The position numbers were made by a program, and so were the translations under genes. 6,348 nucleotides of DNA. Origin: Bryobacterales bacterium. GTDB lineage: Bacteria > Acidobacteriota > Terriglobia > Bryobacterales > Bryobacteraceae. Shown here piece after piece: positions 1-5,040 of the stretch (its first letter is position 1; the number at the start of each line of letters is the position of its first letter). The notes under the pieces are model-generated. The model saw only the letters and a list, made by a program, of their open reading frames with translations. It did no database searches and was not told the DNA's origin. The stretch covers positions 417-6,764 of the forward strand of contig PKZC01000235.1 in the NCBI GenBank assembly GCA_003132905.1. Reading direction: 5' to 3'.

Positions 1-460
1 GCGAAATCTTGTAGCCTACCAGCCGGTCTAGAACACGGCGCGCCTGTTGAGCGTCCACCAGGTGCAGGTTCACCGATCCGGGCTTTTCGAACGCCTTCTT
101 AATGGCGCTCGCGGTGATCTCGTTGAACATCACCCGATAGAACTTCGGGCCTTTCTTCGAGCCGTTCAGCTCCTCTTGCAGGTGATAGCAGATGGCCTCG
201 CCCTCGCGATCCGGGTCAGCCGCCAGATAAACGGAGTCGACGCCCTTGGCCGCCGCCTTCAGTTCCGCAATGAGCTTCTTTTTGCCTTCGATGACTTCGT
301 AGTGGGGTTGGAAGTTATTCTCGACGTCCACTGACAGATTTTTCTTAGGCAGGTCCTTGACGTGGCCAAGCGAAGCCTTCACGACAAATTGCTTACCGAG
401 ATATTTGCCGATCGTCTTCGCCTTCGTCGGCGATTCGACGATGACGAGAGATTTTGCCAT
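1..460 (-). CDS. topA: DNA topoisomerase I, N-terminal part (runs off left edge)
   Basis: Type IA topoisomerase that relaxes negative supercoils by nicking and passing single strands. Only the first 153 codons are present and the frame is open to the window edge. The start is the ATG at 460-458, preceded by an AGGA ribosome binding site about 6 nt upstream. The TOPRIM domain is clear: the N-terminus reads MAKSLVIVESPTKAK with the catalytic glutamate at residue 9, as in the E. coli enzyme. The metal-binding DxDxE signature is ADPDREGEAI (D82, D84, E86). Further on there is an FNEIT motif near residue 112 and DAQQARRVLDRLVGY near residues 137-150, the usual entry to domain IV. It lies 62 nt downstream of dprA on the same strand, an arrangement seen in many bacteria, so read-through from dprA is plausible. 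The active-site tyrosine would lie outside the window. Confidence 0.97.
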   Translation of the reverse strand, partial: MAKSLVIVESPTKAKTIGKYLGKQFVVKASLGHVKDLPKKNLSVDVENNFQPHYEVIEGKKKLIAELKAAAKGVDSVYLAADPDREGEAICYHLQEELNGSKKGPKFYRVMFNEITASAIKKAFEKPGSVNLHLVDAQQARRVLDRLVGYKIS

Positions 461-474
461 GGTCTTCCTGAATC

Positions 475-488
475 GTAAGAATGCTTAC
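475..488. repeat. Small inverted repeat in the dprA-topA gap
   Basis: GTAAG (475-479) and CTTAC (484-488) form a perfect 5-bp inverted repeat around a 4-nt centre, just upstream of the topA ribosome binding site in the 62-nt dprA-topA spacer. It has no T-run, so it is not a convincing terminator. It could be a weak hairpin in the topA leader or chance. Confidence 0.25.
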
Positions 489-522
489 AGTCTAAGTACC
501 AGTTCAGTTACTATGTTGAGTT

Positions 523-1698
523 CTACCACACTTTAACAAAGTTCCTACCGGGGAGTTGCCGTGCAAGGCCTAAAAGCTCAAGTTCAAACAGCGCGGCAAT
601 TACCTCTGATGATGTGAGAGTGTCGGAAGATTCAAGCAGTTGGTCGAGCTGAATCGCAATGTCCGGCTTCAACTTATTGAGAAGCAGGCGGCTGGCCATG
701 CCCAGCTCAGGCGGCAGGACCGGCTGTTCTTCGTTTAGTTCCAACGACATAACGCCCAGTCGGACTTGCGCCTTGCCAATCAGGGCGCGCCGGGTGTCGG
801 TGGGCAGCTCCACCAGCACATCGTTCCACTCCTGCACCAGCTTGGCCCCCTGCTTGATCAGCAGATTGGGCCCCCAACTCATTTTGGACGTGATATTTCC
901 TGGGACGGCAAAGACCTCGCGCTGCTGATCCAAGGCCATTCTTGCCGTAATGGCAGAACCTGAATACTGCGCCCCCTCCACCACCAGAACCCCGACGCCC
1001 ACACCACTGATGATGCGATTGCGTATCGGAAAGTTCTGAGGATATGCGGGCGAGCCCATTGGAAACTCGGAAATGATCAGCCCCTTCTCTGCGATCTCGA
1101 GGGCGAGCTTGCGGTTCTCGGCTGGATAAATAAGGTCGACGCCGCAGCCGAACACCGCTACCGTGTCGCCGCCCACATCCAGCGCCGCGCGATGGGCCGC
1201 CGTATCGATGCCGCGCGCCATGCCGCTTACGATCGCGAGCCCCGCTTGCGCCAGATCCGCCGCCAGACGCTCCGCTGCAGCCATTCCATACGCTGTGGGA
1301 CGCCTGGTACCCACCACGCCCAGTAAAATCGATTGCAACAAATCTAGTCTTCCGCGTGCGAACAGCACAATCGGCGGATCGAAAATTTCGCGCAGCCGCG
1401 CCGGATAGGCGGCATCGGAGATGGGAACCAGCGCCGTTCCTGTCTCTAGCATTTTCTGCTGCTGGTCGACAGCGTCATCGAATGTGCACCCACTTGCGAT
1501 GGTTTGCGCCACGCTTCCCGACAGCCCGCGCGATTCGAGTTCCGACCGCGAAGCCCGAAAAATCGCTTGCGGCGAATGGAACTGCGCGACGAGCTTGCCG
1601 GCTTTTACCGTTCCAAGCCCAGGAACCAGGCACAGCGCCAGCCAATGCAATTCGTCTTCTTTGGTGGTGGCGAGCTTGGTGGCGTTCGGCGCGAGCAC
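523..1698 (-). CDS. dprA: DNA-processing protein DprA (DNA protecting protein, Smf family)
   Basis: DprA binds incoming single-stranded DNA during natural transformation and loads RecA; many non-competent bacteria also keep it. The frame stays open up to an ATG at 1893 (456 aa). However, the first 65 residues look like nothing in the family and overlap the divergent neighbour. A GTG at 1698-1696 has AAGGAAG (1711-1705) six bases upstream and gives 391 aa, the usual family length, so I use it. From this start, an N-terminal helix-hairpin-helix/SAM-like region (HWLALCLVPGLG) is followed by the Rossmann-like DprA core. Core motifs are VVGTRRPTAYG, SGMARGIDTAAHRAAL, FGCGVDLIYPAEN, FPIRNRIISG, SGSAITARMA and FAVPGN. 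The last 70 or so residues fit the C-terminal winged-helix (DML1-like) domain. topA follows 62 nt downstream on the same strand, suggesting co-transcription. Confidence 0.95.
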   Translation of the reverse strand: MLAPNATKLATTKEDELHWLALCLVPGLGTVKAGKLVAQFHSPQAIFRASRSELESRGLSGSVAQTIASGCTFDDAVDQQQKMLETGTALVPISDAAYPARLREIFDPPIVLFARGRLDLLQSILLGVVGTRRPTAYGMAAAERLAADLAQAGLAIVSGMARGIDTAAHRAALDVGGDTVAVFGCGVDLIYPAENRKLALEIAEKGLIISEFPMGSPAYPQNFPIRNRIISGVGVGVLVVEGAQYSGSAITARMALDQQREVFAVPGNITSKMSWGPNLLIKQGAKLVQEWNDVLVELPTDTRRALIGKAQVRLGVMSLELNEEQPVLPPELGMASRLLLNKLKPDIAIQLDQLLESSDTLTSSEVIAALFELELLGLARQLPGRNFVKVW

Positions 1699-1704
1699 GT
1701 TGTT

Positions 1705-1711
1705 CTTCCTT
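1705..1711 (-). promoter_or_regulatory. Ribosome binding site that decides the dprA start
   Basis: Read on the minus strand this is AAGGAAG, followed by a 6-nt spacer AACAAC and then GTG. This is a much better initiation context than I can find for the upstream in-frame ATG codons at 1893 and 1881, and it supports the shorter DprA. Confidence 0.7.
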
Positions 1712-1879
1712 GTGGTGCGGGGAAGCAGTGCAATTTCTCCGTGGTTCGGACCACCGGTCGGCGTTGTCCCCGTCAGTTGAGATTTAGCGACCGCTGAACT
1801 CACTTCTTTCGCGGATCTTTTCAACTCGATGTGCCAACCATGTCTTCTCGGTCCAGACAGCGATGATGGGCCCCGCTCC

Positions 1880-2452
1880 ATGCGCGATGCCACTGTGAGG
1901 CAGCGGCGAAAGGCTATGCTCGATCTGCCTCAGGTCGCGCGGCTTGCGGCCTATGTAGCGGAACTGCGGCAGCATGGCCCGCCACAGGAGGTTCCCGACT
2001 TTGACCCACTCGATGGCGGCGTTGACGCACGGGCGCTCTTTCTCTTTGAAAAGCCCGGCCCGATGACCGTCGAATCGGGTTTTATCAGCCGCAATAATGA
2101 CGATGCCACCGCCGAAGCGACGTTCAAATTTATGAAACAGGCCGGCATCCCACGAAAGCTAACGGTCATTTGGAACGTAATTCCCTGGTGGAATGGGACA
2201 CGGAAAGTCACGCGTCCCGAACTCCATCAGGGTGTCGCATGCGTGCAAGAGCTTGCCAAACTCCTTCCTCGGTTATGCACTGTTGTGATGGTTGGTAGAA
2301 ATGCGGGCCGGGCCAGGCAACACCTTGAGAGCCCCAATCTAGTTCTAATCGAGTCATACCATCCATCACCTGTTGTGAGAGCCACAAGTCGGGCGAAGTG
2401 GGACACGATTCCCTTCGTGTGGGCCGAAGTTATGAAAATTGCTGAGAGTTGA
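1880..2452 (+). CDS. Uracil-DNA glycosylase superfamily-like protein
   Basis: Predicted base-excision or nucleic-acid hydrolase of the UDG fold. From the ATG at 1880 it is 190 aa; an in-frame ATG at 1829 would add 17 residues and one at 1916 would remove 12. None has a clear ribosome binding site. I prefer 1880 because the recognisable part begins just after it (RRKAMLDLP). Superfamily signs, in order, are a hydrophobic strand plus motif-1-like LFLFEKPGP, a WNVIPWW segment matching the conserved Asn-Val-hydrophobic-Pro strand, a second strand TVVMVGRNA, and motif-2-like SYHPSPVV whose histidine is the usual transition-state residue. Motif 1 lacks the GEAPG form of families 4 and 5 and the GQDPY form of family 1, so substrate and activity are uncertain. 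It diverges from dprA with roughly 180 bp between the starts. No terminator with a T-run follows. Confidence 0.75.
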   Translation: MRDATVRQRRKAMLDLPQVARLAAYVAELRQHGPPQEVPDFDPLDGGVDARALFLFEKPGPMTVESGFISRNNDDATAEATFKFMKQAGIPRKLTVIWNVIPWWNGTRKVTRPELHQGVACVQELAKLLPRLCTVVMVGRNAGRARQHLESPNLVLIESYHPSPVVRATSRAKWDTIPFVWAEVMKIAES

Positions 2453-2577
2453 ATAGCCAACGGCCTGCGTGAAAACGACCCAGACAAGTTGATTAGCGGC
2501 GTTGGAGTAACGCCTGGTCGCCAGTTTGAATAACCGAACTTCAGTTCCGCCATACCCGTTCAACAGTCGGGTATGCT
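2453..2577. other. Intergenic region between UDG-like gene and hicB
   Basis: A 125-bp gap. It holds a 6-bp hairpin (GGCGTT 2498-2503, AACGCC 2509-2514, 5-nt loop), which has no T-run and so is at best a weak terminator. The operator-like repeat described separately is at 2551-2575. No ORF of note was seen. Confidence 0.6.
2551..2575. promoter_or_regulatory. Inverted repeat, candidate hicBA operator
   Basis: CATACCCG (2551-2558) and CGGGTATG (2568-2575) form a perfect 8-bp inverted repeat separated by 9 nt (TTCAACAGT). It ends 2 nt before the hicB start codon. The right arm overlaps TATGCT (2572-2577), a possible -10 element. No convincing -35 is visible. The position is what is expected for an autoregulated toxin-antitoxin operon, where a repressor would block the promoter or the start region. 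The alternative is an RNA hairpin that hides the start. Confidence 0.55.
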
Positions 2578-2799
2578 ATGGACATGGAGCTCATCTTCGA
2601 GATCCGCGACGCGGAAGAGGGTGGATATTATGCCCGCGCACTCGGCCACGCCATCTTCACCCAAGCGGAAACTTGGGAAGAGCTTCGTAATAACGCCCTA
2701 GAGGCCGTGTCGCTCCATTTTGAAGACTCCGCAGTCCGGCCTAGCATAGTGCAATTGCACTACGTAAAGGACGAACTGATTCCAGTTGAAGCCGCATGA
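2578..2799 (+). CDS. hicB: HicB-family antitoxin (short form)
   Basis: Predicted antitoxin that binds and neutralises the HicA ribonuclease encoded immediately downstream. It has 73 residues and matches the short HicB class: a partial RNase-H-like fold with EIRDAEEGGYYARAL, then a TQAETWEELRNNALEAV helix and an acidic FED segment. The protein ends soon after the fold, and I see no ribbon-helix-helix or helix-turn-helix domain at the C-terminus, unlike longer HicB proteins that repress their own promoter. An in-frame second ATG lies at 2584. Neither has a Shine-Dalgarno sequence, and a -10-like TATGCT directly before the ORF raises the possibility of a leaderless transcript starting near 2584. 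The stop overlaps the hicA start (ATGA), so translation is coupled. The order antitoxin-then-toxin is the hicBA variant. Confidence 0.85.
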   Translation: MDMELIFEIRDAEEGGYYARALGHAIFTQAETWEELRNNALEAVSLHFEDSAVRPSIVQLHYVKDELIPVEAA

Positions 2800-3032
2800 A
2801 ATTGCCTCGCGGCGTCGCTGCGGATCGTCTTATCCGCGCGTTGGAGCGGCTCGGATACTCGGTAATCCGGCAGAAAGGAAGCCATGTCCGGCTGCGGAAC
2901 GAAGGGCCTCCGGTTCACAGCATCACGGTGCCGCTGCATCAGGCGTTGAAGACCGTCGTCCTTCACGGCATTCTCTCCGAGGTCGCGCATATGCGTTCAA
3001 TTAGCGTCGAATCCATCGTCGAACTGCTTTGA
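2796..3032 (+). CDS. hicA: HicA-family mRNA interferase toxin
   Basis: Predicted type II toxin with a double-stranded-RNA-binding-like fold that cleaves mRNA and stops growth until neutralised by HicB. It has 78 residues, normal for the YcfA/HicA family. The N-terminal helix ADRLIRALERLGY is followed by the hallmark QKGSHVRLRN with the catalytic histidine at residue 30, and then a strand-helix segment ITVPLHQALKTVVLHGILSEV. The family more often has a Gly-Thr-Leu in the last helix (kkGTLrsIl); here it is VVLHGIL, a modest divergence. It starts within the last codons of hicB (ATGA, 4-nt overlap), has no ribosome binding site of its own, and probably depends on translation of hicB. The key histidine is present, so the toxin looks intact. 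Confidence 0.88.
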   Translation: MKLPRGVAADRLIRALERLGYSVIRQKGSHVRLRNEGPPVHSITVPLHQALKTVVLHGILSEVAHMRSISVESIVELL

Positions 3033-3104
3033 GCGGCGGATATTTCAAAACGCCCCTTGGTTAGCTGTTGCGAATGCGGCGATCAGTAGAGTACTCGTTT
3101 CCAC

Positions 3105-3338
3105 GTGCCGAAAGCATGGATCGGAATGTCCGGTTATTTGCACACCGGAAGAATTGTTTGGAGAATAGCAACGTTTCGGGATCCCATAATCGATGAAGTA
3201 CGTCGCATCCGCGAAACCGAAGCCGCGAAGCACGGATTTGACGTCAAGGCAATTCTCGCGGCCTCGAAAAAGCGACAGCGCCGATCCAAGCATAAGGTCG
3301 TATCATTCGGGCGCAAGAGCACGAAGCGAAGCGCCTAG
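3105..3338 (+). CDS. Small basic protein of unknown function downstream of hicA
   Basis: A 77-residue frame from a GTG; an ATG at 3126 gives 70 residues. I do not recognise a characterised family. The core FRDPIIDEVRRIRETEAA resembles a common class of short bacterial proteins that begin with a DP(I/V)-EEVRxIR helix, continue with a D-x-x-AI segment (FDVKAIL) and end in a Lys/Arg-rich tail (KKRQRRSKHKVVSF, then RKSTKRSA). The first 22 residues look non-conserved. The expected family start would be at Thr23, where the codon is ACG (3171-3173), preceded by GGAG (3160-3163) seven bases upstream. This suggests either a non-standard start or a decayed ATG. It lies 72 nt after hicA on the same strand and could belong to the same accessory island. 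The basic tail suggests nucleic-acid contact, but that is inference. Confidence 0.55.
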   Translation: MPKAWIGMSGYLHTGRIVWRIATFRDPIIDEVRRIRETEAAKHGFDVKAILAASKKRQRRSKHKVVSFGRKSTKRSA

Positions 3339-3691
3339 TCCAAGCTGCCTCCCCCGGGTTCACACCGCCTCTCCCCCAGCAAAATCAACCGCTTCCGCAT
3401 CCCACCCCCGCCATCACCTTGATAAGTCGCTCTATACTCGAAGCACATGACCAATCGCACCTCCCGCCGACCTTCGCCGGAAGTTCGCCAAATATTCAAA
3501 ACTAAAACGCCACTGCGCACACAAAAACATGCCTGATGCGCAACAACGCAACCGGCTCCCAGCCAGCCCCGTGCTACACTAAAGGTGTCTTTGAAGTTCC
3601 GCCTATTTTCGCATCGTCCCTCATCGTTCGGTCTAACCGCCCGTTGTCCGATCGTGCCTGATTCGCTGCTCTGCAAATTCAGAAGGAAACG
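3339..3691. other. 353-bp non-coding stretch: C-rich tract, then promoter and leader of the RRM gene
   Basis: The first 75 bases are strongly C-rich on the plus strand, with C-runs at 3352-3355, 3373-3377, 3401-3403 and 3405-3409. The middle has a TATACT hexamer at 3433-3438 with no good -35, and a 29-codon frame from an ATG at 3447 with no ribosome binding site, which I do not call. The last 120 bases carry the extended -10 and pyrimidine-rich leader of the downstream gene. No tRNA or known small RNA was recognised. Confidence 0.6.
3572..3580 (+). promoter_or_regulatory. Possible extended -10 promoter for the RRM gene
   Basis: TGCTACACT matches an extended -10 (TGn plus TACACT, 4 of 6 to TATAAT). 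No recognisable -35 lies 16-18 bp upstream, which extended -10 promoters can tolerate. Transcription from here would start near 3587 and give a leader of about 105 nt before the ATG at 3692. Confidence 0.4.
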
Positions 3692-4012
3692 ATGAAAAAC
3701 ATTTTTGTAGGAAATCTCAGTTTCGGAACGACCGAAGATACGCTTCGTTCCATGTTTGATACTTATGGCACCGTCGACCGTGTCAATATCGTCACCGACC
3801 GCGATACCGGGCAAGCCCGAGGATTCGCCTTCGTCGAAATGGGCATCGACGCCGAAGGCAACGCCGCGATCAGCGGCCTTAACGGCAGAGACGTCGACGG
3901 CCGGGCGCTCAACGTGAACGAAGCTCGTCCCAAGGCCGATCGCGGCTCGGGCGGCGGTGGTGGTGGTGGAAACCGCGGCGGCGGCGGCGGACGTAGTAAT
4001 AGCCGCTGGTAA
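3692..4012 (+). CDS. Single-RRM glycine-rich RNA-binding protein
   Basis: Cytoplasmic RNA-binding protein of the bacterial/cyanobacterial Rbp type. At 106 residues it is one RNA recognition motif (about residues 2-78) plus a short glycine-rich tail. RNP2 is IFVGNL (residues 4-9) and RNP1 is RGFAFVEM (residues 43-50); the aromatic residues that stack on RNA bases (F5, F45, F47) are all present. The tail has seven glycines (87-93), NR, five glycines (96-100) and ends RSNSRW. The ATG at 3692 has AGAAGGAAA immediately upstream, a good ribosome binding site. In cyanobacteria related proteins are cold-induced; whether that holds here is unknown, though the long leader would allow post-transcriptional control. 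infA follows 88 nt downstream on the same strand. Confidence 0.93.
   Translation: MKNIFVGNLSFGTTEDTLRSMFDTYGTVDRVNIVTDRDTGQARGFAFVEMGIDAEGNAAISGLNGRDVDGRALNVNEARPKADRGSGGGGGGGNRGGGGGRSNSRW
3949..3990 (+). repeat. GGN triplet repeat encoding the glycine tail
   Basis: A run of seven GGC/GGT/GGA triplets (3949-3969) and a run of five GGC triplets (3976-3990), separated by an Asn-Arg pair. These encode the low-complexity glycine tail of the RRM protein. Such triplet runs are prone to slippage in whole codons, so tail length may vary between strains. Confidence 0.8.
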
Positions 4013-4034
4013 GCGGCGGACCCGTTAGTAGGGT

Positions 4035-4062
4035 GCGGGCGGCGGTAAACTCTGCCGCCTGC
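4035..4062 (+). terminator. GC-rich hairpin between the RRM gene and infA
   Basis: GCGGGCGG (4035-4042) pairs with CCGCCTGC (4055-4062) over 8 positions, with one G-U pair, around a 12-nt loop. Only two T residues follow, so this is not a classical intrinsic terminator. It could be a weak terminator, an mRNA 3'-end stabiliser or an attenuator between the two genes. Confidence 0.35.
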
Positions 4063-4100
4063 TTCCAAGCCGAGTTAGCTAAATACTTAAGGAGAATCAT

Positions 4101-4319
4101 TTGCCAAAAGAAGACGCTATCGAAGTAATGGGAAAAGTGGTCGAAAAATTCAGGGCCGGAATGTTCACCGTGGAACTAGACGCTGGCCAGCCGGTATTGG
4201 CCAGCATGGCCGGAAGACTTCGCCGGAACCGCATCAAGATCATGACTGGCGACCGGGTTTCCCTCGAACTGTCGCCCTATGACCTCACCAAGGGCCGGAT
4301 CACTTACCGGCACAAGTAA
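4101..4319 (+). CDS. infA: Translation initiation factor IF-1
   Basis: IF-1 binds the ribosomal A site on the 30S subunit during initiation. It is 72 residues, exactly the usual length, with a single S1-like OB fold: [19 protein letters not shown], then the basic loop [20 protein letters not shown] and the near-invariant C-terminus [15 protein letters not shown]. The start is a TTG at 4101, preceded by a strong AAGGAG ribosome binding site 6 nt upstream, so the rare start codon is well supported. It sits outside a ribosomal-protein operon (infA is commonly near rpmJ, rpsM and secY) and so may be a second copy. It follows the RRM gene by 88 nt, and the next gene begins 18 nt after its stop, consistent with co-transcription. 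Confidence 0.95.
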   Translation: MPKEDAIEVMGKVVEKFRAGMFTVELDAGQPVLASMAGRLRRNRIKIMTGDRVSLELSPYDLTKGRITYRHK

Positions 4320-4337
4320 GCTTTGAAAGGAACGAAC

Positions 4338-4619
4338 GTGACATCCATCAAGACGATCCACAGCCGCTCCAACAAAGAAATCGGCGACGTTATCGAAGGC
4401 GAGTGGCAGATCACCGCCAAGAAAGTAATTGCCGAGCCAATCCCGGGCGACGGGAACCGGCAGGCTCCTCGCTTTGGAATCTACGAATACGAAGTCAAGG
4501 CCAGCCTCGCCCAAGTGACGGCAAAGCCCAGCCGGGCCAAGCAGCAGGCCGAACCGAACGCTGGCGGCACCAGGCGCGAAGCGTCGTCCGTTCCGCTCAC
4601 TGTACGAAGATCGTCCTAG
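4338..4619 (+). CDS. Hypothetical protein downstream of infA
   Basis: A 93-residue protein I do not recognise. The start is a GTG at 4338 with AAAGGA (4326-4331) six bases upstream; an in-frame TTG at 4323 would itself lie upstream of that site and is less likely. The N-terminal 55 residues look folded, with alternating strands (GDVIEGEWQITAKKVIAEPI and RFGIYEYEVKASLAQV). The last 35 or so are Lys/Arg/Ala/Gln-rich and probably disordered. No signal peptide or membrane segment is visible. It is only 18 nt from infA, so a shared transcript is likely. A role in RNA binding or translation would be a guess from context. Its TAG stop overlaps the stop of the convergent gene. Confidence 0.6.
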   Translation: MTSIKTIHSRSNKEIGDVIEGEWQITAKKVIAEPIPGDGNRQAPRFGIYEYEVKASLAQVTAKPSRAKQQAEPNAGGTRREASSVPLTVRRSS

Positions 4620-4990
4620 GCGCTCTTCTTCTTTTTTGTGGTGGGCTTTGGCTTGAGCGACGCTGCGTACTCATAACTCGCTTCGAAGAACTTCTTCAAC
4701 TCGCGCGTCGAGCTGAGCAACGAATCGGGCACCTCTACGTACTCGGGCTGAACCCTTCCGTAGGCTTCACACAACTTGGCTTTGTACTTCTTCAGAAGCG
4801 CTTCCCGTTCTTCCGGCGGCAACCGCAGCGCCAGCTTACCCTCTTTACTCAGATAGCTGAACATGCGGCCGTTCAGCGACGTGTAAGGTACCGTGTCGCC
4901 CTTTCGCTCGACCTTGGGATTGGTTGCCACTAACTTCTCGTAGAGCGCAACTTTGTCGGGCGGTGGGGCTCCTGCTGCTGGCTTTGCCAT
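4616..4990 (-). CDS. TfoX/Sxy N-terminal-domain-like protein
   Basis: A protein of 124 residues from the ATG at 4990 (128 from the ATG at 5002). The core GRMFSYLSKEGKLALRLPPEEREALLKKY followed by YGRVQPEYVEVPDSLL and a terminal helix resembles small stand-alone proteins annotated as TfoX N-terminal or YjbR/MmcQ-like. My family assignment is from remembered patterns and is moderate. The C-terminus KPKPTTKKKKSA is a basic tail. A strong AGGAGG (5004-5009 read in reverse) sits only 1 nt before the 5002 ATG and 13 nt before the 4990 ATG, so the start is ambiguous. The frame continues upstream to 5122, but that would run into the divergent ABC gene and lacks conserved sequence. A perfect -10, TATAAT, lies 19 nt beyond the 5002 ATG. 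Function is unknown: Sxy/TfoX regulate competence in gamma-proteobacteria, but single-domain homologues are uncharacterised. Confidence 0.7.
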   Translation of the reverse strand: MAKPAAGAPPPDKVALYEKLVATNPKVERKGDTVPYTSLNGRMFSYLSKEGKLALRLPPEEREALLKKYKAKLCEAYGRVQPEYVEVPDSLLSSTRELKKFFEASYEYAASLKPKPTTKKKKSA

Positions 4991-5016
4991 GCGGTTGAAC
5001 ATTCCTCCTGGCAGCA

Positions 5017-5029
5017 ACGTATTATACGT
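5017..5029. promoter_or_regulatory. Palindrome with -10 element in the divergent promoter region
   Basis: ACGTAT (5017-5022), a central T (5023) and ATACGT (5024-5029) form a perfect 13-bp palindrome between the TfoX-like gene and the ABC operon. Read on the minus strand, 5026-5021 is TATAAT, a perfect -10 for the TfoX-like gene, though no -35 match is visible. On the plus strand TATTAT (5020-5025) has a loose TTGAAC (4995-5000) 19 bp upstream. A regulator bound here could control both directions. Confidence 0.5.
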
Positions 5030-5040
5030 GAGACGCTGGT

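Noticed and set aside
2498..2514. GGCGTT/AACGCC hairpin as a terminator for the UDG-like gene
   Set aside because: Only a 6-bp stem and no following T-run, so an intrinsic terminator cannot be claimed.
3447..3536. A 29-codon frame starting at ATG 3447 and ending at TGA 3534, in the intergenic stretch
   Set aside because: No ribosome binding site, no recognisable motif, and the length is expected by chance.
3335..3814. Minus-strand open frame of 159 codons
   Set aside because: It crosses the intergenic stretch and the 5' part of the clear RRM gene antisense, with no family resemblance; an effect of the high-GC composition.
4403..4933. Plus-strand open frame of 176 codons spanning the infA-downstream gene and the TfoX-like gene
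   Set aside because: It is out of frame with a gene that has a good ribosome binding site and antisense to another with family resemblance.
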